A stretch of 14,081 nucleotides of DNA from Spongiibacteraceae bacterium (GTDB lineage: Bacteria > Pseudomonadota > Gammaproteobacteria > Pseudomonadales > PIVM01). Shown here piece by piece: positions 1 to 7,559 of this stretch. Where the stretch lies: contig JAUXDF010000043.1 of the NCBI GenBank assembly GCA_030618505.1, positions 1 to 14,081 of the forward strand, in the 5' to 3' direction. The notes under the pieces were generated by a model. That model was not told where the DNA came from and ran no database searches. It saw only the letters and a list, made by a program, of their open reading frames with translations. Made by a program: the position numbers and the translations under genes. Position 1 is the stretch's first letter. Each line of letters starts with the position of its first letter.

Positions 1-383
1 AGAATGGCGCCCGAGCGGCGCAGCACGGCTTTAATGCGCGCTATTAGCTCCTTGGGAGCGAAGGGTTTGGTAACGTAGTCATCAGCACCGACCTCCAGGC
101 CCTGAATCTTATTATCTTCTTCAGTTTTTGCTGTCAGCATAATCACCGGAATATCCGCCGATAGCTCTTCACGTTTTAAGCGGCGCAAGAGTTCGATACC
201 GCTACCACCGGGAAGCATCCAGTCCAGCAGTACTAGATGGGGAGAATGGTCGACGACCAAACGATACGCCTCTTGGGCGTTTTCTGCTTCCAAACAATGA
301 AAGTCAACAAGCTCCAGCGCCATTCGCAACATATCTCGAATCGGCTGCTCGTCGTCAACGATTAGAATTGTTATGTCCTGCAT
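1..383 (-). CDS. phoB: Phosphate regulon response regulator PhoB, N-terminal part (cut by window edge)
   Basis: This is the receiver domain of the OmpR/PhoB-type regulator that, once phosphorylated by PhoR, activates phosphate-starvation genes. The 127 visible residues form one complete receiver domain. The acidic pair is D10-D11, the phospho-acceptor is D54 in LLDWMLPGGSGIE, the conserved threonine is T84 in VIMLTA, and the lysine is K106 in DDYVTKPF. The DWMLPGGSG block and the PKELIARIKAVLRR linker match E. coli PhoB rather than a generic OmpR-family member. The winged-helix DNA-binding half lies beyond the left edge. The ATG at 383 is used; no strong ribosome binding site is seen in front of it. 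It lies downstream of purU on the same strand, but the 155-bp gap holds its own Pho box, so it is probably transcribed separately and autoregulated. Confidence 0.93.
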   Translation of the reverse strand, partial: MQDITILIVDDEQPIRDMLRMALELVDFHCLEAENAQEAYRLVVDHSPHLVLLDWMLPGGSGIELLRRLKREELSADIPVIMLTAKTEEDNKIQGLEVGADDYVTKPFAPKELIARIKAVLRRSGAI

Positions 384-428
384 CGGTTCACCCGGCTAAT
401 TCTATAATCAGGACACCATTACACCGCT

Positions 429-451
429 TTATTATGACAGTATTATGACAA
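429..451 (-). promoter_or_regulatory. Pho box upstream of phoB
   Basis: Read on the minus strand, the sequence has TGTCATAATAC followed directly by TGTCATAATAA, two direct repeats with an exact 11-bp period. This is the form of the known PhoB-binding Pho box (two TGTCAT-type half sites per 22 bp). It ends about 45 bp before the phoB start. TGTAAT and TATAGA lie downstream of it and could serve as the -10. This fits activation of phoB by its own product. It is read by eye; no weight-matrix score was made. Confidence 0.8.
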
Positions 452-470
452 TATGGGCAAAAGAAATAGC

Positions 471-535
471 TCCTTCTCCCGCTTGCGGGAGCACCCAAAA
501 AGCGGGCATATAGAAGGGCTGGGGTGAGGGGGAAA
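471..535. repeat. Short dispersed-type intergenic repeat with hairpin
   Basis: CTCCCGC-TT-GCGGGAG (476-491) is a perfect 7-bp inverted repeat. The segment starts CTCCTTCTCCCGC and ends AGAAGGGCTGGGGTGAGGG, which resembles a short repeat common between genes of many proteobacteria. About 20 bp (cacccaaaaagcgggcatat) sit between the two halves. It lies just after the purU stop, but there is no T-tract on the purU strand, so it is not a good intrinsic terminator. Only one copy is visible here, so its repeat status rests on recognition. Confidence 0.4.
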
Positions 536-538
536 ACC

Positions 539-1393
539 TCAATCGAGAATAATCGTCTTATTACCCTTGGCAATCACCCTATCCTCCAAATGATTACGCA
601 GCCCCCGCGCTAACACCGTCTTTTCCACATCTTTCCCCAAGCGCACCATATCATCCTTACTGTGACGATGGTTCACCCGAATAACATCCTGATCAAGGAT
701 AGGCCCTTCATCTAACTGCTCGGTCACATAATGGCAGGTAGCGCCAATTAGCTTAACACCTCGTTCATGTGCCTTTTGGTAGGGGTTAGCACCAATAAAT
801 GATGGCAGAAAACTATGGTGAATATTAATAATTCGACTGCTGTAATGCTGGCAGATTGAGGCGGGGATAATCTGCATATAACGGGCTAAAACCACGACAT
901 CAGCCTGATATTTCTGACATAAGGCTAATATTTCCTCATTGGCTTTCGCTTTATTTTCCTTATTAATGGGCACGTAATGAAAAGGAATATCGTACCACTC
1001 AACCATAGAGCGCAGGTTCTCATGATTGGAAATCACACAGGGAATATCACAATATAAATCTTCACTGTGCCAGCGATGCAAAATATCAGCAATACAGTGC
1101 GAAGCATGGCTGGCCAAAATCACCAGACGCTTGTGTTTATTTGAATCACTGATTGTCCACTCCATACCATATTGCTCAGCAATGGGTGTAAAAGCATCCT
1201 TAAACTCACGCATACTGATCGACAATGAGCTCGCCTTGATCTCATTACGCATAAAAAACCAGCCACTGTCCTGATCAGAGTGATAACTGGCTTCGGTCAG
1301 CCAACCACCGTACTCACTGATAAACTGACTAACTTTGGCGACAATCCCCACCTTATCCGGACAACTCACCACCAAACGATAGGTATGCTCCAT
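539..1393 (-). CDS. purU: Formyltetrahydrofolate deformylase PurU
   Basis: PurU hydrolyses 10-formyltetrahydrofolate to tetrahydrofolate and formate in the cytoplasm. It supplies formate for PurT-type purine synthesis and keeps the one-carbon pool balanced. The protein has 284 residues (E. coli PurU has 280). Residues 5 to about 80 form an ACT regulatory domain with the start signature VVSCPDKVGIVAKV. Residues 87-284 form the formyltransferase fold related to PurN. The catalytic triad is visible as N190 and H192 in IINIHHSFLPSF and D228 in QLDEGPILDQDV; the ASHASHC segment (94-100) is also typical. The ATG at 1393 has AAGGGA a few bases upstream (minus strand), which supports this start. No defects are seen. 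Confidence 0.96.
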   Translation of the reverse strand: MEHTYRLVVSCPDKVGIVAKVSQFISEYGGWLTEASYHSDQDSGWFFMRNEIKASSLSISMREFKDAFTPIAEQYGMEWTISDSNKHKRLVILASHASHCIADILHRWHSEDLYCDIPCVISNHENLRSMVEWYDIPFHYVPINKENKAKANEEILALCQKYQADVVVLARYMQIIPASICQHYSSRIINIHHSFLPSFIGANPYQKAHERGVKLIGATCHYVTEQLDEGPILDQDVIRVNHRHSKDDMVRLGKDVEKTVLARGLRNHLEDRVIAKGNKTIILD

Positions 1394-1412
1394 TTATATC
1401 CCTTATTATTTA

Positions 1413-1554
1413 GTAACTATTCCGCAAGTTGCATCCTATGCGTGAAAGCACGTCATCCCCGAAGTGTTTTATCGGGGATCCAGACTGTTAAAGCTGGATT
1501 CCGGCCAAAAGACTGCCGGAATGACGAGGCTTTTGGCGCACGCTGAATAGTTAC
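1413..1554. mobile_element. MITE-like miniature inverted-repeat element, 142 bp
   Basis: The ends are GTAACTATTC (1413-1422) and its exact reverse complement GAATAGTTAC (1545-1554). Inside, the arms continue as GCGTG/CACGC and CGTCAT/ATGACG. The centre carries two hairpins, CCCCG...CGGGG (about 1457-1478) and TTCCGG...CCGGAA, joined by GATCCAG/CTGGATT. The whole element can fold into one branched cruciform. It has no coding capacity. The CGTCATCCCCG...GGGGATCCAG core resembles an intergenic repeat widespread in proteobacteria. It fills most of the gap between the divergent genes purU and ygiQ and must lie in or beside both promoters. No target duplication could be assigned with confidence. 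Confidence 0.6.
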
Positions 1555-1589
1555 GTTATTTATGTCATTTTAAGAGATCAAAAATAGCG

Positions 1590-1595
1590 TATAAT
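1590..1595 (+). promoter_or_regulatory. Possible -10 box overlapping the first ATG of ygiQ
   Basis: TATAAT is a perfect sigma-70 -10 hexamer, and the ATG at 1594 lies inside it. If it is used, the transcript would begin near 1602 and translation would have to start at a later codon, such as the ATG at 1639. The -35 region is poor (ATTTTA at 17-bp spacing), so this is suggestive only. Confidence 0.35.
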
Positions 1596-3858
1596 GGCCA
1601 ATCTTGCCAGCAACTTCACTCCAGTAAGCCCATATTCCATGCCTCGCAACGTATCCAACAACGCCTCTGTGCAGCCTAGTAAAGCACTATTCTCCTACCG
1701 CAAATATTGGGCGGAGTGTTTTGGCCCTGCGCCCGTTTTACCGATGAGCCGTGAAGAAATGGATCAGCTCGGCTGGGACAGCTGCGATATCATCATTGTC
1801 AGCGGTGATGCCTATGTTGACCACCCCAGTTTTGGCATGGCTATTATGGGTCGCCTGCTGGAGGCTCAGGGTTTCAGGGTCGGCATTATCGCCCAGCCCG
1901 ACTGGAAAAATAAAAATGCCTTTATGGCACTGGGCAAACCCAACCTGTTTTTTGGTGTTACCGCCGGCAATATGGATTCAATGATCAACCGCTACACCGC
2001 TGATCTCAAGCTACGCAGTGACGATGCCTACACGCCCAACGCCGAGGGTGGCAAACGCCCTGACCGAGCGGTATTAGTCTATTCACAGCGCTGCCGAGAG
2101 GCCTATAAGGGCGTACCGATTATTATTGGCGGCATTGAAGCCAGCCTGCGTCGTATTGCCCACTACGATTACTGGAGCAACAAGGTTCGCCACTGCGTAC
2201 TGTTTGACGCCAAGGCTGACATGCTACTGTTTGGCAATGCTGATCGAGCAATCGTTGAGGTCGCCCACCGCCTTGCCAATGGCGAAGCAATCGCTGATAT
2301 TCAGGATGTTCGCGGCACCGGTTTTATTCGAAAACAGATGCCCGCCGGCTGGACTGAAATCGACTCAACACACATTGATGATAAATCTATCGCCACGCCT
2401 TCAAGAAATCCGTATCAAAGCCCCTCCGGTCAAAACGATCAGTCAAATAACTACACAAAACCCGATAACAAGGGCTGCCAGATAAGTAATGCCACTAGCG
2501 CAAAAGAAGATACTGCGATAAAAGTGCTCGATCTGAAGCAGCAACAGACGCTGGCAAAAATCCCCATCCAGACCAGCTATATACGTCTGCCCTCCTACGA
2601 GCAGGTAAAAGCAGATCAAATTGTTTATGGCCACGCCTCACGGGTTTTTCATCTGGAGACCAACCCCGGCAATGCCCGTGCGCTGGTTCAGCGTCATGGC
2701 TCACGGGATCTCTGGCTTAATGCGCCACCTATCCCCTTAAGCACTGAAGAACTCGATGGTGTTTTTGAGCTGCCCTATACACGACTACCCCACCCTGTTT
2801 ACGGCGATGCAAAAATGCCCGCCTATGAGATGATTCGTTTTTCCATCAACATCATGAGGGGTTGTTTTGGAGGCTGTTCATTCTGCTCGATTACCGAACA
2901 TGAAGGACGTATTATTCAAAACCGTTCTGAAGATTCCGTTATTCAGGAAATTGAGAAAATCCGCGACAGCGTGCCCAGCTTCACTGGTATTATTTCCGAC
3001 CTCGGCGGCCCGACGGCCAATATGTGGCAGCTGCAATGCAAGTCAAAACAGATTGAAGAAAAATGCCGTCGCCTGTCCTGTGTATTCCCCGGCATCTGTA
3101 AAAACCTTAAAACCGATCAGACACCCTTGATATCTCTGTATCGCCGGGCAAGAGAACTTCAGGGGGTAAAGAAGGTCTTGATCGCCTCAGGCTTGCGTTA
3201 TGACCTTGCGGTAAGAACACCGGAGTACGTCAAGGAACTGGTTACCCATCATGTGGGCGGATACCTGAAAATCGCACCAGAGCACACGGAAGATTCACCG
3301 CTGTCTAAAATGATGAAACCTGGCATTGGCACTTATGATCGCTTTAAAACGATGTTTGAAAAATACACTCGCGAGGCGGGAAAAGAACAATACCTGATTC
3401 CCTATTTTATCGCCGCCCACCCCGGCACCACAGAAACAGACATGATGAATCTGGCGCTGTGGCTAAAAGCGAATAAATTTCGTATTGATCAGGTACAAAC
3501 CTTCTACCCCTCCCCGCTGGCAAATGCCACCACCATGTATCATTCAGGGCGTAATCCACTTCACCGACTGAACCGCTCCAGCGAAAAAGTTTTTTCTGCC
3601 AAGGGATTAAAGCAAAGGCGTTTGCATAAAGCGTTTTTGCGTTATCACGACCCGAAAAACTGGCCGCTGCTCAGGGATGCGTTAAAACGAATGGGACGGG
3701 CTGACCTTATTGGTAATGGCAAACATCAACTGATTCCGAGAACGCAGCCTGTGATACCAGGAGAGGCACCCAGGTATGCAGCAGCAACACAGCATACTTT
3801 GCGCTGGGATGGAAATAAGCGTGGAGGTAAAAAGGGAACGTTGAAAAAGAGGCGCTAG
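1594..3858 (+). CDS. ygiQ: YgiQ family radical SAM protein
   Basis: This is a large cytoplasmic radical SAM protein of the YgiQ family (UPF0313); its reaction is not established. The protein has 754 residues from the first ATG; E. coli YgiQ has about 739. The [4Fe-4S] cluster motif CxxxCxxC is at C424, C428 and C431 in IMRGCFGGCSFCSI. N-terminal family blocks are very well conserved: FGPAPVLPMSREEMDQLGWD, DAYVDHPSFGMAI, GVTAGNMDSMINRYTAD and IIGGIEASLRR. Residues about 260-310 are a polar, low-complexity linker. The C-terminus is rich in arginine and lysine. Start choice is uncertain: the ATG at 1594 has no ribosome binding site at normal distance (AAGAGA lies about 16 bp away), and a TATAAT overlaps it. 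The ATG at 1639 would leave 17 residues before LFSYRKYW, close to the E. coli length. Confidence 0.95.
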   Translation: MANLASNFTPVSPYSMPRNVSNNASVQPSKALFSYRKYWAECFGPAPVLPMSREEMDQLGWDSCDIIIVSGDAYVDHPSFGMAIMGRLLEAQGFRVGIIAQPDWKNKNAFMALGKPNLFFGVTAGNMDSMINRYTADLKLRSDDAYTPNAEGGKRPDRAVLVYSQRCREAYKGVPIIIGGIEASLRRIAHYDYWSNKVRHCVLFDAKADMLLFGNADRAIVEVAHRLANGEAIADIQDVRGTGFIRKQMPAGWTEIDSTHIDDKSIATPSRNPYQSPSGQNDQSNNYTKPDNKGCQISNATSAKEDTAIKVLDLKQQQTLAKIPIQTSYIRLPSYEQVKADQIVYGHASRVFHLETNPGNARALVQRHGSRDLWLNAPPIPLSTEELDGVFELPYTRLPHPVYGDAKMPAYEMIRFSINIMRGCFGGCSFCSITEHEGRIIQNRSEDSVIQEIEKIRDSVPSFTGIISDLGGPTANMWQLQCKSKQIEEKCRRLSCVFPGICKNLKTDQTPLISLYRRARELQGVKKVLIASGLRYDLAVRTPEYVKELVTHHVGGYLKIAPEHTEDSPLSKMMKPGIGTYDRFKTMFEKYTREAGKEQYLIPYFIAAHPGTTETDMMNLALWLKANKFRIDQVQTFYPSPLANATTMYHSGRNPLHRLNRSSEKVFSAKGLKQRRLHKAFLRYHDPKNWPLLRDALKRMGRADLIGNGKHQLIPRTQPVIPGEAPRYAAATQHTLRWDGNKRGGKKGTLKKRR

Positions 3859-4265
3859 GGTCACTCCTCACCAAAGACTCTAAAAGAAGACACTAATACA
3901 AATATTAAATCTTAAAAGCTCCTTATCGAACCTGTTAGAACATTTTTTCACACACGGCCTAATCTACGCTAGCAATATTTTATGAAGAATAACTATAATA
4001 TATTTCATTTAGCTATTTAAACTATTTTTCTTGTCAAAATTATTATTACTTCTGACACTACTATTTAGCTTTTTTTTGATCCAGTTCACATCCAACACAT
4101 TTTCCAGCTTTTACCTTCAATTTTCATTGGAATGAGTGCATTCAGATATCTAGACTTAGAAGCATACTTCTAGAGCATCTTTACTACTTTTTTAAAATTT
4201 TAAATATTCGCATTAAAGCCATACTACTTTTGTATTAAAGGTACTCCCATCGAGCCAAAAGAGAC
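3859..4265. other. AT-rich gap between ygiQ and the GTPase cluster
   Basis: This 407-bp stretch has no convincing gene on either strand. It is clearly AT-richer than ygiQ, with several T- and A-tracts. A small perfect hairpin TAGAAG-CATA-CTTCTA sits at 4157-4172. No strong intrinsic terminator for ygiQ and no well-spaced sigma-70 promoter could be picked out. The promoter of the following seven-gene cluster should nevertheless lie here, because no other gap in that cluster is as large. Confidence 0.5.
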
Positions 4266-4967
4266 ATGAGTGAACTTAACACTACCGCCTGCCTTATTGA
4301 ACCATCCCTACATATTCATATTGATAAGGCACTCAACGTTAATACAAACCCTGAAGATGGCCATGAATTTTTAAGATCTCTTAATTATCGAATTCGTTAT
4401 TCAAAAAACGATCTAAAATCCCAGGCACGAAAGATATTTCTATGTCAGTCAACTGACCTACATGATTACTTATTCCCGGCACTTGTTGACCTTTTTATAA
4501 CGCTAGAAAGCAAGGGAATGGGATTAAGAAGACGAATGTTGATCCTGTCAAGACAACATCTTTCACAGACTGAATTTTTATTTTTACGAAAGAATCTCAG
4601 CAAGAACTGCATATCAGAAGACAAAGATGGACTTCCTGAGCATTGCCTCATGTCTTCAGAAATTATCGGTAAAACAAGCGAACTCAGCCGCATAGAAGAT
4701 ACCAAAGTCGAAACAATCCAAGAGAATATCATTGAAACAGCTGACTCATACATTGAAAACTGTCAACTAACAGAAGCTATCGATCTTTATGAAAAGGAGT
4801 TAAAAAAAGATCCTCACAACGAACCATATGCAAAACAACTATTGGATATCTGTGAATCCAGCGAAAACCAGGAACGACTGCTGTCTTTTTCCCAGTATCT
4901 TTTTGCCATGACCGGTGTAAGGCACTCCTCCTGGGAAAACTCCATTATCAAGCACGCGGATAAATAA
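4266..4967 (+). CDS. TPR-like hypothetical protein, first gene of the GTPase/Roadblock cluster
   Basis: The function is unknown. The 233-residue protein has no signal peptide and no membrane segment, so it should be cytoplasmic. Residues about 64-112 form a compact helical block containing YLFPALVDLFITLESKG and RRRMLILSRQHLS. Residues about 153-197 look like one and a half tetratricopeptide repeats, with SYIENCQLTEAIDLYEKELK followed by DPHN. Such repeats usually bind partner proteins. The arrangement recalls short cytoplasmic TPR proteins annotated as FimV-like, but that resemblance is weak. The ATG at 4266 has only AAGAG close in front. The next gene begins 12 bp after the stop, so the two are probably co-transcribed. 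Codon use is AT-rich compared with ygiQ. Confidence 0.75.
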   Translation: MSELNTTACLIEPSLHIHIDKALNVNTNPEDGHEFLRSLNYRIRYSKNDLKSQARKIFLCQSTDLHDYLFPALVDLFITLESKGMGLRRRMLILSRQHLSQTEFLFLRKNLSKNCISEDKDGLPEHCLMSSEIIGKTSELSRIEDTKVETIQENIIETADSYIENCQLTEAIDLYEKELKKDPHNEPYAKQLLDICESSENQERLLSFSQYLFAMTGVRHSSWENSIIKHADK

Positions 4968-4979
4968 GGCGAAGCAATT

Positions 4980-6233
4980 ATGATTTTCTCTAAAAAATCT
5001 AAGGTGCAACAAAATTCTCGGACTGCTGTATCCTTTATTGGCTTTGACAGAAGATCAGAAAAGGCCTTTGAGATTTTTTTTAGGACATATTGTAAAGATC
5101 AGTACTACCACACAAAAAATCACACAAGTTCATCCATAACTATTGTTGATATGGACTGTTATAAGGTAGAAGAAGAAATTTATGAGCTGCATAACTCCCA
5201 CCCAGGCCGCCAGCTCATAGCTCTGTCACTAAATCAAAAGCGTTTGGATATAGATAACTGCATTCTCGTCAAAAAACCAATTAACCATACCGAATTTGCA
5301 AAACTTCTCAGCAGCATAAATGCAGGAAAGAAGGTCAGCAAACATGCCGCTATGGAGCCTGAGAAAAACTGGACAAGAAAACCCCAAGAGACAAAATATA
5401 AACCCCTTCATAGAGAGACTAAGCCAGCGGCCAGTAAATCGCCAACCAATACAGCTAACGCTGCACACTTGATGGGTGAAACAAATGAGAACCTTTTTGT
5501 TGGAAGCAACCCGGACATAGACCTTCAGAAACCCAGAGAATTCCTTAAAATCATTTATTCTCCTGACAAAATGTTTCAGGGTGCTTTACAACGGGGGTGG
5601 GAAAAAGCACTCAATCAGCAAAAGCTTGTAGAGCTTATCTTTCTGTCACACACCGTCTTCCTTGATGGGAAAAATCACACCGCCAGCACTGCTCTTAACG
5701 ATAGTGTATTGCGCCCAATGTGTTTGATGGAGTCTGAAGATCAGGTAATCATTCGACTAGTAGACTGCATCCCCTCTACGGAACAACGCAATAAAACAGA
5801 AAAACGCATTTACAATTATCCAATAGACGCTTTTATCTGGAAGGTATCTTTATGGTCATCCAGAGGTCGTATCCTCCAAAATACTGATATCAACAAACCT
5901 GTGTTTCTTTCTGAATGGCCAAACCTTACTCGCTTACAGCCAATACCTCACGCTCTTCGGATTGCAGCCCTGTTAACGCAGAATCCCAGACCTCTTGGCG
6001 ATATATCGACAGAACTTAATATACCCCAACGTTATGTTTTTGGTTTTTACAGTGCCGCCAATGCTCTGGGAATATCCGGCGTAAGCAAACGTACCGCCGA
6101 CGCCCTGTTTGAACCTAAAACACAGCAGGCTCCGGAAAATCGCTCAATACTTAAACGACTACTGGGTCGTCTAGCGGGTCAGTCATCAGAAACACAGGAA
6201 AGCAGCCTCCCTCATACCATTACACATCAGTAG
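4980..6233 (+). CDS. Degenerate receiver-like plus C-terminal helix-turn-helix-like protein
   Basis: This 417-residue soluble protein is not a recognised named family member. The N-terminus (about 15-113) has the strand/helix rhythm of a response-regulator receiver: SITIVDMD places an aspartate (D57) where the phospho-acceptor strand ends, and LVKKP (97-100) resembles the conserved Lys-Pro. The acidic pair after the first strand is missing (VSFIGFDRR instead), so it is probably a pseudo-receiver. Residues about 114-165 are a polar, proline- and lysine-rich linker. Residues about 185-310 are an uncharacterised alpha/beta region. Residues about 322-368 (LRIAALLTQNPRPLGDISTE then LNIPQRYVFGFYSAANALG) resemble the winged-helix end found in proteins that accompany Roadblock GTPases. 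The tail holds a short basic helix (LKRLLGRL). AAGGCGA precedes the ATG. Confidence 0.75.
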   Translation: MIFSKKSKVQQNSRTAVSFIGFDRRSEKAFEIFFRTYCKDQYYHTKNHTSSSITIVDMDCYKVEEEIYELHNSHPGRQLIALSLNQKRLDIDNCILVKKPINHTEFAKLLSSINAGKKVSKHAAMEPEKNWTRKPQETKYKPLHRETKPAASKSPTNTANAAHLMGETNENLFVGSNPDIDLQKPREFLKIIYSPDKMFQGALQRGWEKALNQQKLVELIFLSHTVFLDGKNHTASTALNDSVLRPMCLMESEDQVIIRLVDCIPSTEQRNKTEKRIYNYPIDAFIWKVSLWSSRGRILQNTDINKPVFLSEWPNLTRLQPIPHALRIAALLTQNPRPLGDISTELNIPQRYVFGFYSAANALGISGVSKRTADALFEPKTQQAPENRSILKRLLGRLAGQSSETQESSLPHTITHQ

Positions 6234-6252
6234 AAAGCCGGAGAAACACAAG

Positions 6253-6297
6253 ATGCCAAAAATTAGCATACAAAAGACAACAGCAGGAAACAGTTGA
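6253..6297 (+). CDS. Possible 14-codon leader ORF coupled to the GTPase gene
   Basis: A short frame, MPKISIQKTTAGNS, starts at an ATG with GGAG about 10 bp upstream and ends in a TGA that overlaps the GTPase start by one base (TGATG). That arrangement is typical of translational coupling. It fills most of the 63-bp gap between the pseudo-receiver gene and the GTPase gene. It may be a chance frame, because the peptide resembles nothing known. Confidence 0.3.
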   Translation: MPKISIQKTTAGNS

Positions 6298-6833
6298 TGA
6301 GCAATTTCAAAATAGTTTTTAGCGGGCCGGTCGGCGCGGGAAAAACCACAGCCATCGCTTCCATTAGTGACTTCGCTCCGGTATCTACAAATGAAAACGC
6401 TTCTGACATGACCCGAGAAAGAAAACCCCAAACAACAGTTGCACTAGACTACGGCGTAATGAAACTTGATGGTCGTGAAAAAATACACCTGTATGGAACC
6501 CCCGGACAGGAACGCTTCAATTTTATGTGGGACATCCTCACAAGTGGTGGTCTGGGCCTTGTACTCCTGTTGGATAACACCCGAAAAGATCCTTTAAAAG
6601 ACATGACATTTTTTATCGATTCATTCAGAGATTACATTAGTCAGACCGCATTGGCTGTCGGTATTACACAAACCGATATTGCTTCAGTTCCACGCCTGGA
6701 TATCTACAACAAGAAACTACGAGAGATGAAAATAAGTGCTGCCGTATTCGAAGTAGATGCTCGCAAGCAAGCGGACGTCTCATTACTGGTTCAATCCCTG
6801 CTATTTACCATCGACCCCGGTCTGGAGTACTGA
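6297..6833 (+). CDS. Small Ras-like/MglA-like GTPase (COG2229 type)
   Basis: This 178-residue cytoplasmic GTPase is of the prokaryotic MglA/SRbeta-like group. The P-loop is G10-P-V-G-A-G-K16-T17. A likely switch I threonine lies in KPQTTVALDYG (43-53). The G3 region reads LYGTPGQERF (65-74): the Ras-type DxxGQ aspartate is replaced by glycine, as I recall for this family. A G4-like motif is GITQTD (122-127), with Thr-Gln where Ras has Asn-Lys. The C-terminal helix ends without a lipidation motif. The ATG at 6297 was chosen over the TTG at 6294 because AGGA (6285-6288) is 8 bp in front of it. The stop is 2 bp from the next start, giving tight coupling to its Roadblock-like neighbour. In known systems Roadblock proteins act as GAPs or GEFs for such GTPases; that role here is inferred. 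Confidence 0.9.
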   Translation: MSNFKIVFSGPVGAGKTTAIASISDFAPVSTNENASDMTRERKPQTTVALDYGVMKLDGREKIHLYGTPGQERFNFMWDILTSGGLGLVLLLDNTRKDPLKDMTFFIDSFRDYISQTALAVGITQTDIASVPRLDIYNKKLREMKISAAVFEVDARKQADVSLLVQSLLFTIDPGLEY

Positions 6834-6835
6834 TA

Positions 6836-7501
6836 ATGAGCGTAACGACCCAAACATCAAAATTCGTTCAAGCTACGTCCGCCGGTGCTTTTTATGTAGT
6901 TCGCTCTAAAAAGGATGACCCATCCAGGCGTTTGCTTCAGCAATTTCTTGGCTCCAATTCAACTCCCTCATTCAATAGAGACAAACTAGCAAGCACTTTA
7001 TCCCTAAGTGACGATGCAACGTCAGCGCTTATCCATCATCTACAAAAGTTAAGCATGCTGCAAACATTCGAGCAGCCTATGATGGCAGACAGCGGAAAAC
7101 TCGAAGACATATTACCCGGAATATTGAAGCCCCTATCCTGCGATGGCAAAGCTCTTTTGGCCGACTCACAGGGTTTTTATCTGGCAACAACCGGTTTTCC
7201 CCACGAATCAGCCGAAGAACTGTCTGCTTTGGGAGCAGATCTGGCATCACTTCATGAACGCCACTCAGGATTACTCGATGGGAATTTAAATGCCCAATCC
7301 CAGAGCTGGGGCTTGCTAGATGCTGGCGGTTTTAGCAAGCTGGGGTTTTGGCCACTAAACATCGGCAATGTCACGTTCACACTTGTTATTTCAGGTATGC
7401 CTCGCCTTGATCGTCATGAGTTTCTGAGGCTTGTCTGGACTTTATACACACGTTACGCCGCAGATTACGTTGCTTCCGATCAAGGCGCTATATCTGCATA
7501 A
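6836..7501 (+). CDS. Roadblock-like protein with N-terminal helical region
   Basis: The 221-residue soluble protein starts 2 bp after the GTPase stop, with TGGAG at 6822-6826. Residues about 47-78 (NRDKLASTLSLSDDATSALI then HHLQKLSML) look like a small helix-turn-helix or winged-helix module. Residues about 103-210 follow the strand-helix-strand plan of Roadblock/LC7: KALLADSQGFYLATTGF, a helix with AEELSALGADLASLH, a long insert, then VTFTLVISGMPRLDR and a final helix. It is divergent, and the Roadblock assignment rests on pattern and on its GTPase and Roadblock neighbours. It may pair with the 120-residue Roadblock protein downstream or bind the GTPase directly. Confidence 0.65.
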   Translation: MSVTTQTSKFVQATSAGAFYVVRSKKDDPSRRLLQQFLGSNSTPSFNRDKLASTLSLSDDATSALIHHLQKLSMLQTFEQPMMADSGKLEDILPGILKPLSCDGKALLADSQGFYLATTGFPHESAEELSALGADLASLHERHSGLLDGNLNAQSQSWGLLDAGGFSKLGFWPLNIGNVTFTLVISGMPRLDRHEFLRLVWTLYTRYAADYVASDQGAISA

Positions 7502-7559
7502 ACAACCGATATCAACCAATATTCACAAACAGAAATCGTAAAAACAAGGAAATTTAACC

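Noticed and set aside
388..573. 61-codon minus-strand frame between phoB and purU
   Set aside because: It overlaps the Pho box, the intergenic repeat and the end of purU, and the product is unlike any protein.
1026..1546. Two plus-strand frames opposite purU and through the 1413-1554 element
   Set aside because: They are the antisense of a clear purU gene and of a hairpin-rich repeat; there is no ribosome binding site or family match.
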